A stretch of DNA of 64,000 bases from the NCBI GenBank assembly GCA_036872755.1, contig JAVHNS010000001.1, forward strand, positions 3,720,001 to 3,784,000, given 5' to 3'. Shown one piece after another: positions 1 to 10,610 of this stretch. Each line of letters opens with the position of its first letter. The first letter of the stretch is position 1. This DNA comes from Orbilia blumenaviensis. Its lineage: Eukaryota > Ascomycota > Orbiliomycetes > Orbiliales > Orbiliaceae. The notes below the pieces were generated by a model, which did not search any database, was not told the DNA's origin, and worked only from the letters and a program-made list of their open reading frames with translations. A program made the position numbers and the translations under genes.

Positions 1-1774
1 TTCTTCTTTCGCTTAGTATCCACATCCGCATCAGCCATTTCTATATCCGTGTCATCTTTCTCTCCTTCCCCTTCGTCTTCGTCTTCCTCCTCTTGTTCTT
101 CCTCTTCATCCAGCGGAAAGAAAACATGGGAAATTGCTTCCAAATCAATCCTCGTCTGCCCAACTATTTCCATAAGATTTGTACGCTTAGGGAATGTCGT
201 ATATTTCGGATTAGTAAGCGTTTGCATTTCCCATTTGGCATAACTCTCCTCAAGCCAAAGATGATTGACGATGTTTGTATTCCATTCTCTCGCGGCGTCG
301 ACTTTGTCGGAGTGGTCTCTCGCTGTGATAAGATGTGTATTTTCGGGCTTTAGGGCTCGAGTGAAAGTTGCCCCCGCGGCTTCTATCAGATTTTCAAGAT
401 ACATACGGGCATCACCGTTGTAGTTTGAAACCGATATTATCTATAACAAGCTTATGTTAGCTGGGGAAAGGGACATATGAGAAGAATATTAACCCACCAT
501 CTCATCCATTCCAGGAATAGGAATCTTCGCTCTAGGGTAATGGAGTAAAAACTTCCTGGGTGCAACCCACTCCAGCCTCGTCGTCATCCAATACAGCCAG
601 GTTAGATTTCCAACATCAATCCCCTTTCTGCTAGCATAGATGTAGTCATCTCCATGTCTGTAGTGACAAACTAATACATTGGCATCCTTAATATCATCAG
701 CTAGCTTCCCACTACCTTGAACTACTATATCCGTAATGGTCTTCAGCAGCTTTTCATTCAACCCCAGCTCAGTGCTAAAGAAGAATGTTTTCCCCACAAA
801 AATAGTAGTCTCGCGTCGCATGCACTTGGGGTCTGTTTCCAGTTTTTCTCGGTGGTCATGAGTGTGGGTAAGGTTGATGGTTGGATAAGGAAGAGGATCG
901 GTTGCTTTCATGGTCATGATATCCGCATTGGGAAGTAGGTAGGGTGTCTCGTCGATTCTACGGTTCAATTTTAGACAATCATCGAACCTATATGCTGGTT
1001 AGCTTGATTTAATGTGATAGAATAGAGAGGAATAACCTACCAATGTGGCATCACAATCTTAGCACCCAATCCCTTCTCTAGAGCCATTTTGCAGATATCC
1101 TATAAAATCCGCCCGAGCTTTAGCACATATATCCCTGTTCTTAAGTATTAATTATTCCAATTTCTTACATTGTCCAGAGTGAGAGCGACTATATGCGTCG
1201 TCAGCTTTGATAAGCTTGTCTTATATAAGCCTCCCATCGCCAGAATCCCACCACAGATAGCCTCGCTATCACCTTCCGGTAGATCGGCAATAACAGCATC
1301 TATGCCGGAGAATATCATTCTGGGATCGGCGTTGTAGGCCCGTACATTCTGGGTTCTCTTCTTCGCAATAGAGTCGTATACCCAGGAAGGTTTCGTAACG
1401 GTAAGCATTCTCTGATCGATCTCGCCGGCAAGTCGGCGACGTTCAAGTTCAGAGAATTCGGAAAATTCGATATCTGGGGAGATGATATGGGTAGTGTCTT
1501 CGAGGTTGATGCTAGGAATTCCCTGCGTGCTGGGTTCAAGCTCAACTTCCACAGCGCCATGGTCGAGGAGATGCTGTCTGACCTAAAAAAAAAAAAAGAG
1601 CAAAGGTACGATGTTACTTTAGCTAAGGACCATTTAAATTTTTCGAATATGTATAGCATGTGCATCTAGAAGATTCATACATACTTTGTCATATTCTTCT
1701 CCAGAAAACTGTGGACCTCTGATTAAGGTGAAGTTGATATCATTGAACAGCGGCTTCTGCTTTGGAGCCGCCAT
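1..1774 (-). CDS. RTT107: Rtt107/Brc1-like multi-BRCT DNA-damage protein (3' end beyond window)
   Basis: Partial gene; 497 residues are readable and the frame is still open at the left edge, so the C-terminal part is missing. Exons read 1774–1685, 1582–1169, 1099–1041, 987–498 and 440–1, with GT–AG introns that keep frame. The start is the ATG at 1774 (MAAPKQKP). At least three BRCT-like repeats are visible, each ending in the typical hydrophobic/Trp element: KPSWVYDSI, MPHWFDDCLKL and a later VNHLWLEESYAKW. THIIS, THIVALTLDN and THLITA motifs lie between them. A Glu/Asp-rich stretch then leads off the window. Rtt107 and fission yeast Brc1 are scaffolds with tandem BRCT domains that bind phosphorylated H2A and assemble repair factors at stalled forks. 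The arrangement of N-terminal tandem BRCTs and an acidic linker fits; the C-terminal BRCT pair cannot be checked. It is divergent from ATP10. A generic BRCT protein is the alternative. Confidence 0.75.
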
Positions 1775-2213
1775 CGTGAGAAACTGCCCACAAAGGTATG
1801 GTCCGGATAACCGATAGTATCCAGTAGCTGGTCACCGGAAGGATGAAAACTATACTATCGTAGAAGATAGCATATAGTCGAAAGGCAGGTAGAACGCGAC
1901 CCTAAATCAGTGGCCTCTTTGGATCCCCAGAAAAGCAAGCCGAGAAGGTGTGAGAAGGAGAAGAGGGAGAAGAGGGAGGGAAGAGGCAAAGCTTGGGAAG
2001 GGTCCAAGGTTGTTATGGGGAAAAGGTCAAAACCGCACTATATTTTGTATGTTGATTGCGCGAAACCGCGTTTGTTAGCGAACTTCAATTAAACAAGTCG
2101 CGAAAGTCACCTGACCGCTCATTCTTTTCCTTTTCGGCCTAAATTTCGATATCGAGATATTCTTCTTGACCTCTGTTTTCACAGCACAGGGTACAACAAT
2201 TGGTATATCGATC
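1775..2213. other. Divergent intergenic region RTT107 / ATP10
   Basis: These 439 bases separate two divergently transcribed genes and presumably carry both promoters. A purine-rich stretch (AAGGAGAAGAGGGAGAAG-like) lies near 1945–1985. No RNA gene or conserved motif was recognised. Confidence 0.5.
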
Positions 2214-3388
2214 ATGATATTACGGCCGACCTCAAGGACGCTGCTTCCTCAAGCTAGTGCAGCCAGTAGAATATGCTGGAAATGCACCAATCGACTTGCT
2301 ATCCTCCCCAGTCGTCAATATGCCTCCAATGCGGCTCCTCAGTCCCCACCCTCATCGGGTACCCCTCCAACAAGCCCGCCACCTTCAGATAAAGGCATCA
2401 GTCGTCCGGCATACGAGACCGTAGCCCGGCCCAAAGCCATCAAGGAAAAAAATACAGTCGAAATCGTTCAATTGACCAGGCCGATCGGTCAATACGATCC
2501 TCCAAGTGCGGGTGAAAATCATGGAAAGGACCTTCGATCCATCAAGCAGAAGAAGGAGGATTTCCAGAACTACGATAGACATCTTAGAAGGCGGAAAGAA
2601 CTGTAGGTCGTCTCTTTCAAATCTAAATCCTGATAGTTTTTCTAGTTTGTACATTTTTAGTCATTAACACTTCAATGTTACAATTCAGAGCCCAGGAATG
2701 GACGAAATCGTATTTCCAGGACTTCTCAGACATGCGCCATCAAAAGGGCAAACTATTTATATCCCCACCTCGTACCTTCAAAGCCGAGAAGTCTCTTTAC
2801 TTCCCCAACTTCCGAGGTCGCACTCTCCTCACCCCAGATAAGGTCGACACTACAACGCTTTTTGAAGGACGGGTCTCCCTCGTCCAGCTATCTACCAATG
2901 TCTGGGCGGATGAACAGCTGAGGACCTGGATGAAAGACATGGATGATGACTTCGCAGGGTCAGAGCTACTAAAGGAACAATATATATCCACACCCGATGA
3001 CCACATAAAGCGGTTGATGAGCGAACCGATGCCACCGCAAGATGGCGTCTGGCAGAGGGTCAACATTAACTTACAGGAGAACTTCTTAAAGGCATGGATC
3101 GTCCTCATGTCAATGGGAAACATCAAAAAACAACTTGGTGAGGAGCGTCATGCGAGGTATCTCTTTGTGAGAAAGGGAGTTTCAAACCAGGTTAAAGAGT
3201 CAGTGGCCATGTTGAACGAGAGGATCGGATTCGTCTATCTCGTCGACGCGATGTGCAGGATACGGTGGGCTGGATGTGCAGAGGCAAGCGATGAAGAGAG
3301 GACAGCAATGAAGAATAGCCTCGAAAAGTTGGTGCTTGAAGAGAAAGCGAGAAGGGAGGAGCTAAAAAGGAAAGAGGTAAAGGAATAG
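2214..3388 (+). CDS. ATP10: Mitochondrial ATP synthase assembly factor Atp10
   Basis: Two exons, 2214–2602 and 2689–3388, joined by an 86-base intron, give 362 residues. The ATG at 2214 was chosen because it opens with an Arg/Ser-rich, acid-poor stretch ([13 protein letters not shown]) typical of a mitochondrial presequence. The C-terminal two thirds carry the Atp10 family pattern: an entry helix [10 protein letters not shown], a thioredoxin-like core with [17 protein letters not shown], and the end motif [20 protein letters not shown]. Atp10 is a matrix-side inner-membrane chaperone that brings subunit 6 (Atp6) to the Atp9 ring during F0 assembly. The Pro/Ser-rich segment after the presequence is a variable linker. 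The C-terminus is a charged Lys/Glu helix. The gene converges with CUS2, whose coding end is only 287 bases away. Identification is by motif and overall organisation. Confidence 0.88.
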
Positions 3389-3675
3389 ATCATTATAAGA
3401 GTATATGATCAGGATTTACGTACTTACGCCACTTATCTTTCACTGTATTACTATGTAAATAAGGATACCCGTATAAAAGTCACGAACACATCTTATATTG
3501 GACTTCAAATATTATGCCCCATGGCGACTCATGAGTAAGAATAAGTTGACTATTCTTTAGCCACCCGATTTTCCACTTCATCCATGAATATCGTACATTA
3601 TCAGACAGTCTCGAGAAGCCGAAAAAAGCCTGCCGCAAAAGGCTCCGTCCTGCAATGTGCACAACCTATGACACA

Positions 3676-5220
3676 CTATTTCTCGCCTTCCTCCTCAAGC
3701 CAAGCACCGAATTTATCCAATCTCGAGCTCTCTTCAGCATCAGTATCTTTGACTCTCTTTTTCTTAAAACGCTCTTGGCCGTCGTAGATATATGCCTCGA
3801 CTTTCGAGCCCGCAAAATGGCGCCCATCCATCATCTACTCAGTACAAATTTATTAGTAATCAACCTCTTAAGCAACCTAGGAATATTATCACATACCCTA
3901 ACGCAGGCAAGCGCACTAGCTTCATCTCCAAACTTGACACTCACAACCCCAGCCTCCTCATCGTCATACAAGGTCACATTTGTAACCTCTCCCAGCTTCG
4001 AACATTCTTCCCGAATATCTTCTTTGATGTCGAGTATAGCAGCCGGGTCCTCCTCCAGCTCCTTCAGCGTGAACATGTGCTTTAGAATCACCACCTTATC
4101 GAACCTCGATGACGTATTCACTGTCGCCGGATCATCGTCATCCCAGTCCGCCAGCTTGTTGTTCAATTTCTGACTCTTCGCAATGATCTTCTTCTTGTCC
4201 TTCGTCATCTTCTTATCCTGTGGCGCATCTTGCTGTGCTTTATAGCTATAATCTGCCGCCTGGACCTTAATCTTCCCGCCAGCATCCCCAACTCCGAACC
4301 TAAAATCCGTATCGTCAAGCATCTGGATCGCGAGATTAACACTCTCCGGTCGGAAGTATACGATCAGAGCATCGCCCTTCGGATTCCCGTTTTCGTCGGT
4401 GTATAGCTTCACCCGCTTCTTGCCGCTGTCAATTTCCTCCGCCAAAACACCGTATTTGGAGAATAGCTCTTCGACTTCTTGAGCGGTAGCATCAAGCGGG
4501 AGGTTTGTCACGTATACGGCCTTGTTGACACGCGGGGCAGGCTGGTCGGATTTTCCATTCTTTTTCGAACGTTTGGCAGTATTGATCTCCGGTTGCTAAG
4601 ATTTGGGAGTTAGTATAATACAGTAGGCCAATTGGTGCTATGGAAGTAACTAACTCACATTCGCTTCATTGTCGTGTTCGTTCTTGCGCTTTTTGTTTCG
4701 TGTATTCACTGATTCGGTGTCATCAACGGGGCCGTAAGCTTTGGATTGTTCTTCGGCCAGAGAATCATCAAGCTAGAGAGAAATAAAACACCAATGACGG
4801 TTGTTCAAAGGTCAAAATATTGAATTCCCGGTGCGGGTCTTTATTTTCCATTTTCATCTTGTTTCTTTCTTTCTTTTTTTACTTCAAACGCTCCAGAGAG
4901 AGTGTGTGTGTGGATGTGGAGGAAAAAAGGTCTTTTGGTGGTAGAAATAGAAAACATCAACGGAAATTTTCGTGGAGTATGGTTTTTGGGGGGGGATTGT
5001 GTATTTTGAATGGTGTTATAGAGGGGTATAGACGTACCACTTCATACCACCGCTTTAACTTCTCGTCGAACTCATATTCCGTGCCGTCTTCTTGTTCAAG
5101 GTTGTATTTCCCGGTGACTTTGGAGAAGGAGACGCGCTCGTCTTCGTTTATGCCGTCGATGGTAATAGGAAACCCTCGCGCGTCGAAAGGTGATTCAATA
5201 GGTACTGTTTCATCTGCCAT
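3676..5220 (-). CDS. CUS2: Cus2 / Tat-SF1-like U2 snRNP splicing factor (two RRMs)
   Basis: Four exons (5220–5038, 4772–4659, 4595–3897, 3834–3676) encode 384 residues. The N-terminus includes an aromatic segment, YNLEQEDGTEYEF then LKRWYEV, the form found in Tat-SF1-type proteins before the first RRM. RRM1 begins at NKAVYVTNLPLDATAQEVEE. The second RRM begins near VVILKHMFTLKELEED and ends in GRHFAGSKVEAYIYDG, where R-x-F is the loop signature of a U2AF-homology motif (UHM) that binds SF3b1-type ligands. Cus2 and HTATSF1 help U2 snRNA folding and SF3a/SF3b recruitment in prespliceosome assembly in the nucleus. A Lys-rich, NLS-like segment (NKKRKN) lies in exon 2. The first intron is 265 bases, long for this window. 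The gene ends convergently with ATP10. Confidence 0.87.
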
Positions 5221-6053
5221 GTTGTCGCTGGATGGTAGTGAGGTCGTGGTTGGGCGACTAAGGAGAGATGGTGAGTGTTCCGAGGCTCCAGAAGTGGTCT
5301 GTGCTGGGATGATGTTTTGATGCGGCCGCTCGTCATCGCCCTAGCTGGCTCTGGAGACGATCCAGCCACGCGGATTCCAATCCCAGCCACAGGCCCAAAG
5401 TATAATCCAACACCATAAACACACAGCCGTGTATGATATACGACGCACGACCGACCCTATAAATCAATTGTCAAAGCCAACTTGCTAAACATATACCTAG
5501 ATACATCGAGACCTATTCGATGCTCAGTCAATGTGAAGATTTCCCAAAAACGACTTTGTCTTATATTAAGAAAAGAGGAAGAAAAACCCAGACTCTTACG
5601 CAACCTCAATGGTTTGCTAGGGTATCAGGCGGCCCTATTGGTCAGATGGCATTGCCAACATACTTAACAAAACAAAGCTGATGGTCTGCCTCTGTACTCA
5701 TTAGCCTTGCTCTATGCAGTACCAGAAAGCCATGCCCCAAAGCCTACGTCGTGATCACAATCTCGAACAAAAATTTACGGAACAGTTGGGCATCAATCAT
5801 CTAATAAAGGAACTGCTCGGGGTATGTATTAGATTGAGTGACAAGCAAAAAATTGAAACAATAAACAAGTTAACATAATCAGAGGCAATTTCTTGACTCG
5901 GGTCCATTAAACTATATTTCGAATATAGTTTGGCAATTTGGAAAACCTCTGTTATCTGTTTCCTATGTCGCAGCCTCCTCCCTGATGCAGTTTGATATGG
6001 AACTACCCCTTCATCTTTCTCGACCAATCCTTTATTTTCTAGAACAGACATCT
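5221..6053. other. Intergenic, gene-poor
   Basis: Upstream of CUS2. A 60-residue frame on the minus strand at about 5870–6051 (starting MSVLENKGLVEKDEG) begins two bases after the stop of the fragment described at 6054–6449. It may be more remnant sequence. Nothing else was recognised. Confidence 0.35.
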
Positions 6054-6449
6054 TTATTCTCCGGTATGTAGAGCTACAAGGACCAGCATAGGCAAAATGA
6101 GCAGAAGGTATTCATTCCCAAGTAGCCTTGAGGCCTTTAGAGCCCACCCCCTATTTTTGTTCCATTGTTCCGTTGTTACACAGGAGGCCCTTCTATTCGC
6201 CGTTGATGGAGCCCATGCAGTTAGGATGTCGTGAAATGCAGCAAAAGTAGGCGATTCACTAATGAAGCTCACCTCATATCGGAAAGCTTCGAAGGACTTA
6301 GGTTCAACAGTCTTGTGTGTAACATAGACTGTGGTATCCCTGTCGGCGTGGACCAATAGTGCCCTGAACAGACATTGTGAAGTCGAATTGGGAAGTGCAA
6401 CACTGACAACACATGGCCGCGATTTGTCTTCAGGGCGTGTGGTACGGAC
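6054..6449 (-). pseudogene. Possible gene remnant, coding-like frame without its own start
   Basis: A minus-strand frame of about 131 codons runs without a stop from just after a possible AG splice acceptor at about 6450 to a TAA at 6054–6056. Its composition reads like real protein (CLFRALLVHADRDTTVYVTH, then FEAFRYEVSFISESPTFAAF). It closes with a hydrophobic stretch (EYLLLILPMLVLVAL) that would be a C-terminal membrane anchor. The frame has no convincing initiator. The only nearby ATG, at about 6451, lies in another frame. I do not recognise the family. It lies directly downstream of the kinase-like gene and on the same strand, so it could be a decayed neighbour, an exon of an unresolved gene, or chance. 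Confidence 0.25.
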
Positions 6450-6577
6450 ATGGCGCTAGCGAACGAATCGATCTGGTCGTGATAAAATAGAAGAGAATAA
6501 AGTTATTCCTTGCGACTATCATCCCAGAGGCCATATATAAACGGGGAATCTCTGGGTTCTATCTCGTCAGGGCATTC

Positions 6578-8614
6578 TCAAACCCACCCTTCAAGGTATG
6601 GGCTATCATCTGTCTTCGGTTGGTCCCCTGGCTCTTCACTTCCCCACCCCTCGTTCTTGATGTTGCTGTCTTTCAGACCCTCTTCACCTGGTCGCTCTCT
6701 ATCAAGCGGTTTGGGGACGATATAGCCCCTCTTCATTCTATCAAGGAGGTTTTTGAGGTACCTCGCCTCACAGTCGACTTGCTCCGGCGTTCCAACTCTG
6801 GCAGAGTTGAAGTCGATGACCCAGTAGTGGTGACCATGCGAAACCAAAAAGTTCCGCAGGTCGATGTCGTTATGCACCACTTTGAGGCCATGAATCGCGC
6901 GGAATAGCTTTGGCGCCTGTTCGTAAAACTCTGGCGGTGGAGGCTCTGGGACTGGGTCCCCGCAGTGATCCATCGCTATGACACGATAAATCCCGTATAG
7001 GGTTCCGACCGCCCATACTTTTGGAACATGTGTCCCTTGGATGGGGGTCAAGGCAACATATCTAAAATAGTACGTTAGCATTAGAACTAAGTCAGTGGGG
7101 GGCAGATGGACAACTTACGCCTTCAGCTCGTCGTCACAGACGGCTGCGATTTCCGGTGTTGATAGGTCGTAGACTTTGAGGATCACATCCCTCCTAATCC
7201 GACCCACTTCCAGTACGCCCCTGAAAGTGGAAGCCAGGTTCCGGGATAAAAACTTCACGAACCGCACCTGAACCTTGAGTTGAGGGCCGCCACGTACCCG
7301 GCGAGCCCTCCCATCGAACCCTTCGAACGGCCGGGTTCTGGTATCACAAACTACCAGGTGCTGGGGAGCTGTGCCTGGACTAACGTCCAAGGAACGAAAA
7401 CATGGACCAGGGGTTCCTAGGTTTGGTGCCCACAGTCCACCGCGAGACCCAATAACAGTGATCCCAACAAACGCGGCGACAAGGCTTCTCGCGCCCATAT
7501 CAGTCTTGTTGATGATGGGTGAGACTAAGAACCGAGGAATCTGGTCCCCGTGACCGGTGTCGATTCGCTTGAAAAAGTATGTCGAATGGTATGTTGTAAG
7601 CACACCATATTCGACGTTGTTGGCATGCATGTGTGCGAACAGCTGGGATACTGCCCGTACCATTTCATGCTGGTACCTTTTTCTCCTTGGTTTCAATAGT
7701 ATGGAATGTCGCTGCCGGTTGAAAGAGCCCCGGAGGTATGGGGGTAGGTATAGAACCCAGGAAGGCTTCACGTCGATGACCATCAAGGGTTTATTGGCTG
7801 ATAGTGGTGACATATTTGTTTTCGTCTGTCTGCTAGGCACTTGTGTCAGACATAATACTCTGCTAGGATCGCCGATATGGCATGCTGATCGAGGTTCCTC
7901 AAACGCGGCATCTACAGTATAGACACAGCGGAGAATCTCCTCAACAGCATGCCCGACGTTCCGTTGCAGAAGGCTAGTGACATCAGCCTGTGACAGCAGC
8001 GGCTGTGGTTGCCGAGTCCGAGTCGGCATACCACTCCATCCCTTTGGACTCCCGTTCCCTGGATACCGTAGGGCGCGAAACTAAGGAAGCATTACCAGTT
8101 AGTATACTGCCTAGACCTAATATACCTGCCAATACGCAGCCATATTTTAGCTGTAAGAGTTTATATAATTTTAGCTCACCTCTTTGTGCCTGCATTCTCC
8201 TATCACCCGATGTATGTCGGCCCAAAACCCTGGCCACTCCTCTAGCTCAGGGCAGTGTTCAACGTCGGCTTCTCTAGTCGTACCATCCCAGCTTCTATTC
8301 TGCCCTAGGCCTGGGTAGAATGGCCGCAGAGCGTTTATATAATCCAGAAGATGCATAGCTAAATTTTCGAAATCTGTCGTGCTTTCTGGAGCCTTGTCAG
8401 CGATTAGGATATTGATTTCCTTCGAGTAAGTAGGTAGCCTTGCATACGTAGCCCGGAGGCCGGCAGCGTCCAAACCAGCCAAAACTCGGCGCAATAGGTA
8501 TAATCGATATCCGAACCAATCTGAATTCAAATGGTTAGATATTCGGGGTGCTCGGCTCCTGGACGTACTGTAGGCCGTGCGTAAAGAGCCACTCCCGCTA
8601 TTTCCCAGGATACC
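6578..8614 (-). CDS. Accessory protein: PD-(D/E)XK-like region fused to an atypical kinase domain (5' end unresolved)
   Basis: Exons 8614–8569, 8520–8180, 8080–7119 and 7061–6578 join in frame to give 610 residues. The first coding exon was not found, so residue numbers count from 8614. Residues about 225–301 look like a PD-(D/E)XK nuclease core: a strand with VIDVKPSW (D232, K234), a helix with QHEMVRAVSQLFAHMHANN, then YGVLTTYHSTYFFKR. Residues about 425–545 look like a kinase: VILKVYD supplies the beta-3 Lys (K431), DDELKA the helix-C Glu (E447), HNDIDLRNF the catalytic loop (D515, N520) and DFN replaces DFG (D533). The HND and DFN forms resemble the FunK1/aminoglycoside-phosphotransferase style rather than canonical HRD/DFG. 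Nuclease-like plus kinase fusions occur in expanded fungal families of poorly known role. Domain calls are by eye. The tail after residue 545 is charged and low in complexity. Confidence 0.6.
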
Positions 8615-10521
8615 CTGTAATTACATTATCATGTGTCAGTAAGGCGTACAATATCAATAAGCATCACTAATGAGCAAAACTGATGAATGAAGTTAGGACT
8701 TACTTCTCAATGGAGATGTCAAGTTATATTTCCTCGTCCCAATCTTAGAAAAGATGGGAACCAACAAATTATCTCGGCCTAGCCGCTAGATAAGATGATA
8801 ATAAAGCACAAAGGCCTCGCTGGCAACAAGTGCAGATGTAATGAATCGAAGTATGAACGTCTGTAGACGGACAAGCCCCGGGTCGAGGAGAGAGAGGAGT
8901 GGATACTGAGGGCGGAGAGATAATGACGAGTGAAAATATAGGAGGGAATATCTGGGTAGAAAAGAATATAATAAGCTTGTACGCGTATTAGCCAAAAGAA
9001 TAGGCCTTTTATGAGGAAGCCGGGCATTGAGTAATACCTATTGCTGAGAGGAATAATATTTCGAACGAGCATATATATAAGATAGACGAGAGAGCAAAAT
9101 GTGGGACTCGAATGAGAAAGCCAGGAGATTTCAGATAACCACTTGTTAAGTGGCATCTAGAGCTGAGACTATGAAGAAGTAAGAAGGAAAAGAGGAAGAG
9201 AACAGTGTCTTGAAGGTCTTTTTGTAGCCTCTCATCCCAGGGCCGAGGGAAAATACTTTCGAACTTTGCAATTGTCACATACCCTGAGGGAAAATATCGA
9301 CCTCAATGTTTGTAGATTCCAACATTAAAGGCATTGTACGCTCTAGACTTACTAATAATAACCCTTTACCATGGTGACATACCAGCATGTACGTAATAGT
9401 GTAGAAGGAATTGCTATGCGATACTAGAGAAGTATTCGAATACTCACATCGAAGCCCGAAGCCTATATTGTGCCGGAATGATCGCAGATTCGATAGCAGG
9501 GGCCAAGGCACTATTGAAGAGCCAATCCAGGGCAAAATTGAATACAACCGGAGTTTCGAGTGAGCTCATGAGCTATGCATACATATACTCATGGGATATC
9601 GTCCTACACAACCACAATTCGATTTGTCTGAACGTAAGGATAAAATATTTACAAATAATTATAATGACGACCATACACCATACTTTCCAACAGATATAAT
9701 CTCTCAAGAAGAACCATTATTTTATAGAGAGGGAAAATACTGAATACTAGGATAAATACTTAGACATACGCATGCAAGAACTTTGATATAGCGATAGGTG
9801 CGCGCGCGTGGGTAGCCTCAAGAACTGCGCTGAAGGCAAAGGATGCGTGGGGTTCTGGACGCACCAGGTACCACCGATGCACCCGTACGTACGATTATGA
9901 TCATATGGTCGAATTACTCGATGTGTATTACCTGGCTGGACAGGTACTACTCCAACGAACAACTGGCACCTGGGTCGTCGGACCGAGAATAATGGTATAT
10001 AAGAGTGATATCACTTTGGTTTCTATCCATTTCTAGCTTATAAATTCATTCTTAAATAAGTCTCAGAGTTTCCACCTAATCCACAGTTCAAATATAGGCA
10101 ATAACCAATACTTCGATAAGGTTGACGGGGGAAATAAATCAACTGTACGTATCACACCACCCTCGAAAACTTTTAACTTCCCCGGGCTTGCATCGAATGA
10201 CATTTAATCGAGCCTGATAAATATAAAATACCACCGTATTGCAGGCACAATTAAAACTAGATTTCTGGATCGATCTAGGCAAGGGAACAAACGACTTTCC
10301 GTTTGGGCGAGAAGGCCCTGCATTGCATCCACGTATACAGTTGGAACTCTCCGGAAACCCTAAGAATCCCGGCTGCAGTCGCTTGTCGACTGGTCAACCA
10401 CATTGCATAACGGTGCACATGCACACATGCATAATGTGTTGCTTCGATTTATGAATAAAAGTTAAATGATTGATATACTTAATTTCCAGTTCGGGTCTTC
10501 ATCAAACAGCGAATCCGCATT
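8615..10521. other. Gene-poor interval upstream of the kinase-like gene
   Basis: It should contain the missing 5' exon(s) of the kinase-like gene, which I could not place. Overlapping minus-strand frames at 8779–9278 are rich in Leu/Tyr/Ser/Phe and look like AT-rich noise. One short stretch at about 9278–9205 (FESIFPRPWDERLQKDLQDT) reads as coding-like but has no clear splice sites. No repeat family was recognised. Confidence 0.35.
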
Positions 10522-10595
10522 GGTTTCATGGTGTAGTTGGTTATCACGCGACCTTAACACGGTCGAGGTCTTGAGTTCGATCCTCAATGAAATCA
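10522..10595 (+). tRNA. tRNA-Val (anticodon AAC)
   Basis: The 73 bases 10522–10594 plus the discriminator A at 10595 fold as a standard intronless cloverleaf. The acceptor arms GGTTTCA and TGAAATC pair with one G–U. The D arm is in GGTGTAGTTGGTTATC. The anticodon stem CGACC/GGTCG encloses the loop TTAACAC, which puts AAC at positions 34–36. The T arm is TTGAG-TTCGATC-CTCAA. The internal A-box-like (TGGTGTAGTTGG) and B-box-like (AGTTCGATCC) promoter elements are in place. Confidence 0.93.
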
Positions 10596-10605
10596 GCGAT
10601 TTATA

Positions 10606-10610
10606 TTTTT
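10606..10610 (+). terminator. RNA polymerase III T-run terminator of tRNA-Val
   Basis: Five consecutive T residues (TTTTT) lie 11 bases after the tRNA 3' end, the usual polymerase III termination signal. Confidence 0.7.

Noticed and set aside
3655..4173. 172-codon plus-strand frame opposite CUS2
   Set aside because: It is antisense to the RRM-encoding exon and rich in Ser/Leu with no motifs. The minus strand is clearly the coding strand.
8779..9278. Two overlapping minus-strand frames with repeated PGFLI segments
   Set aside because: Leu/Tyr/Ser-rich products that overlap in different frames, with non-ATG or poor starts and no splice signals linking them to the kinase-like gene.
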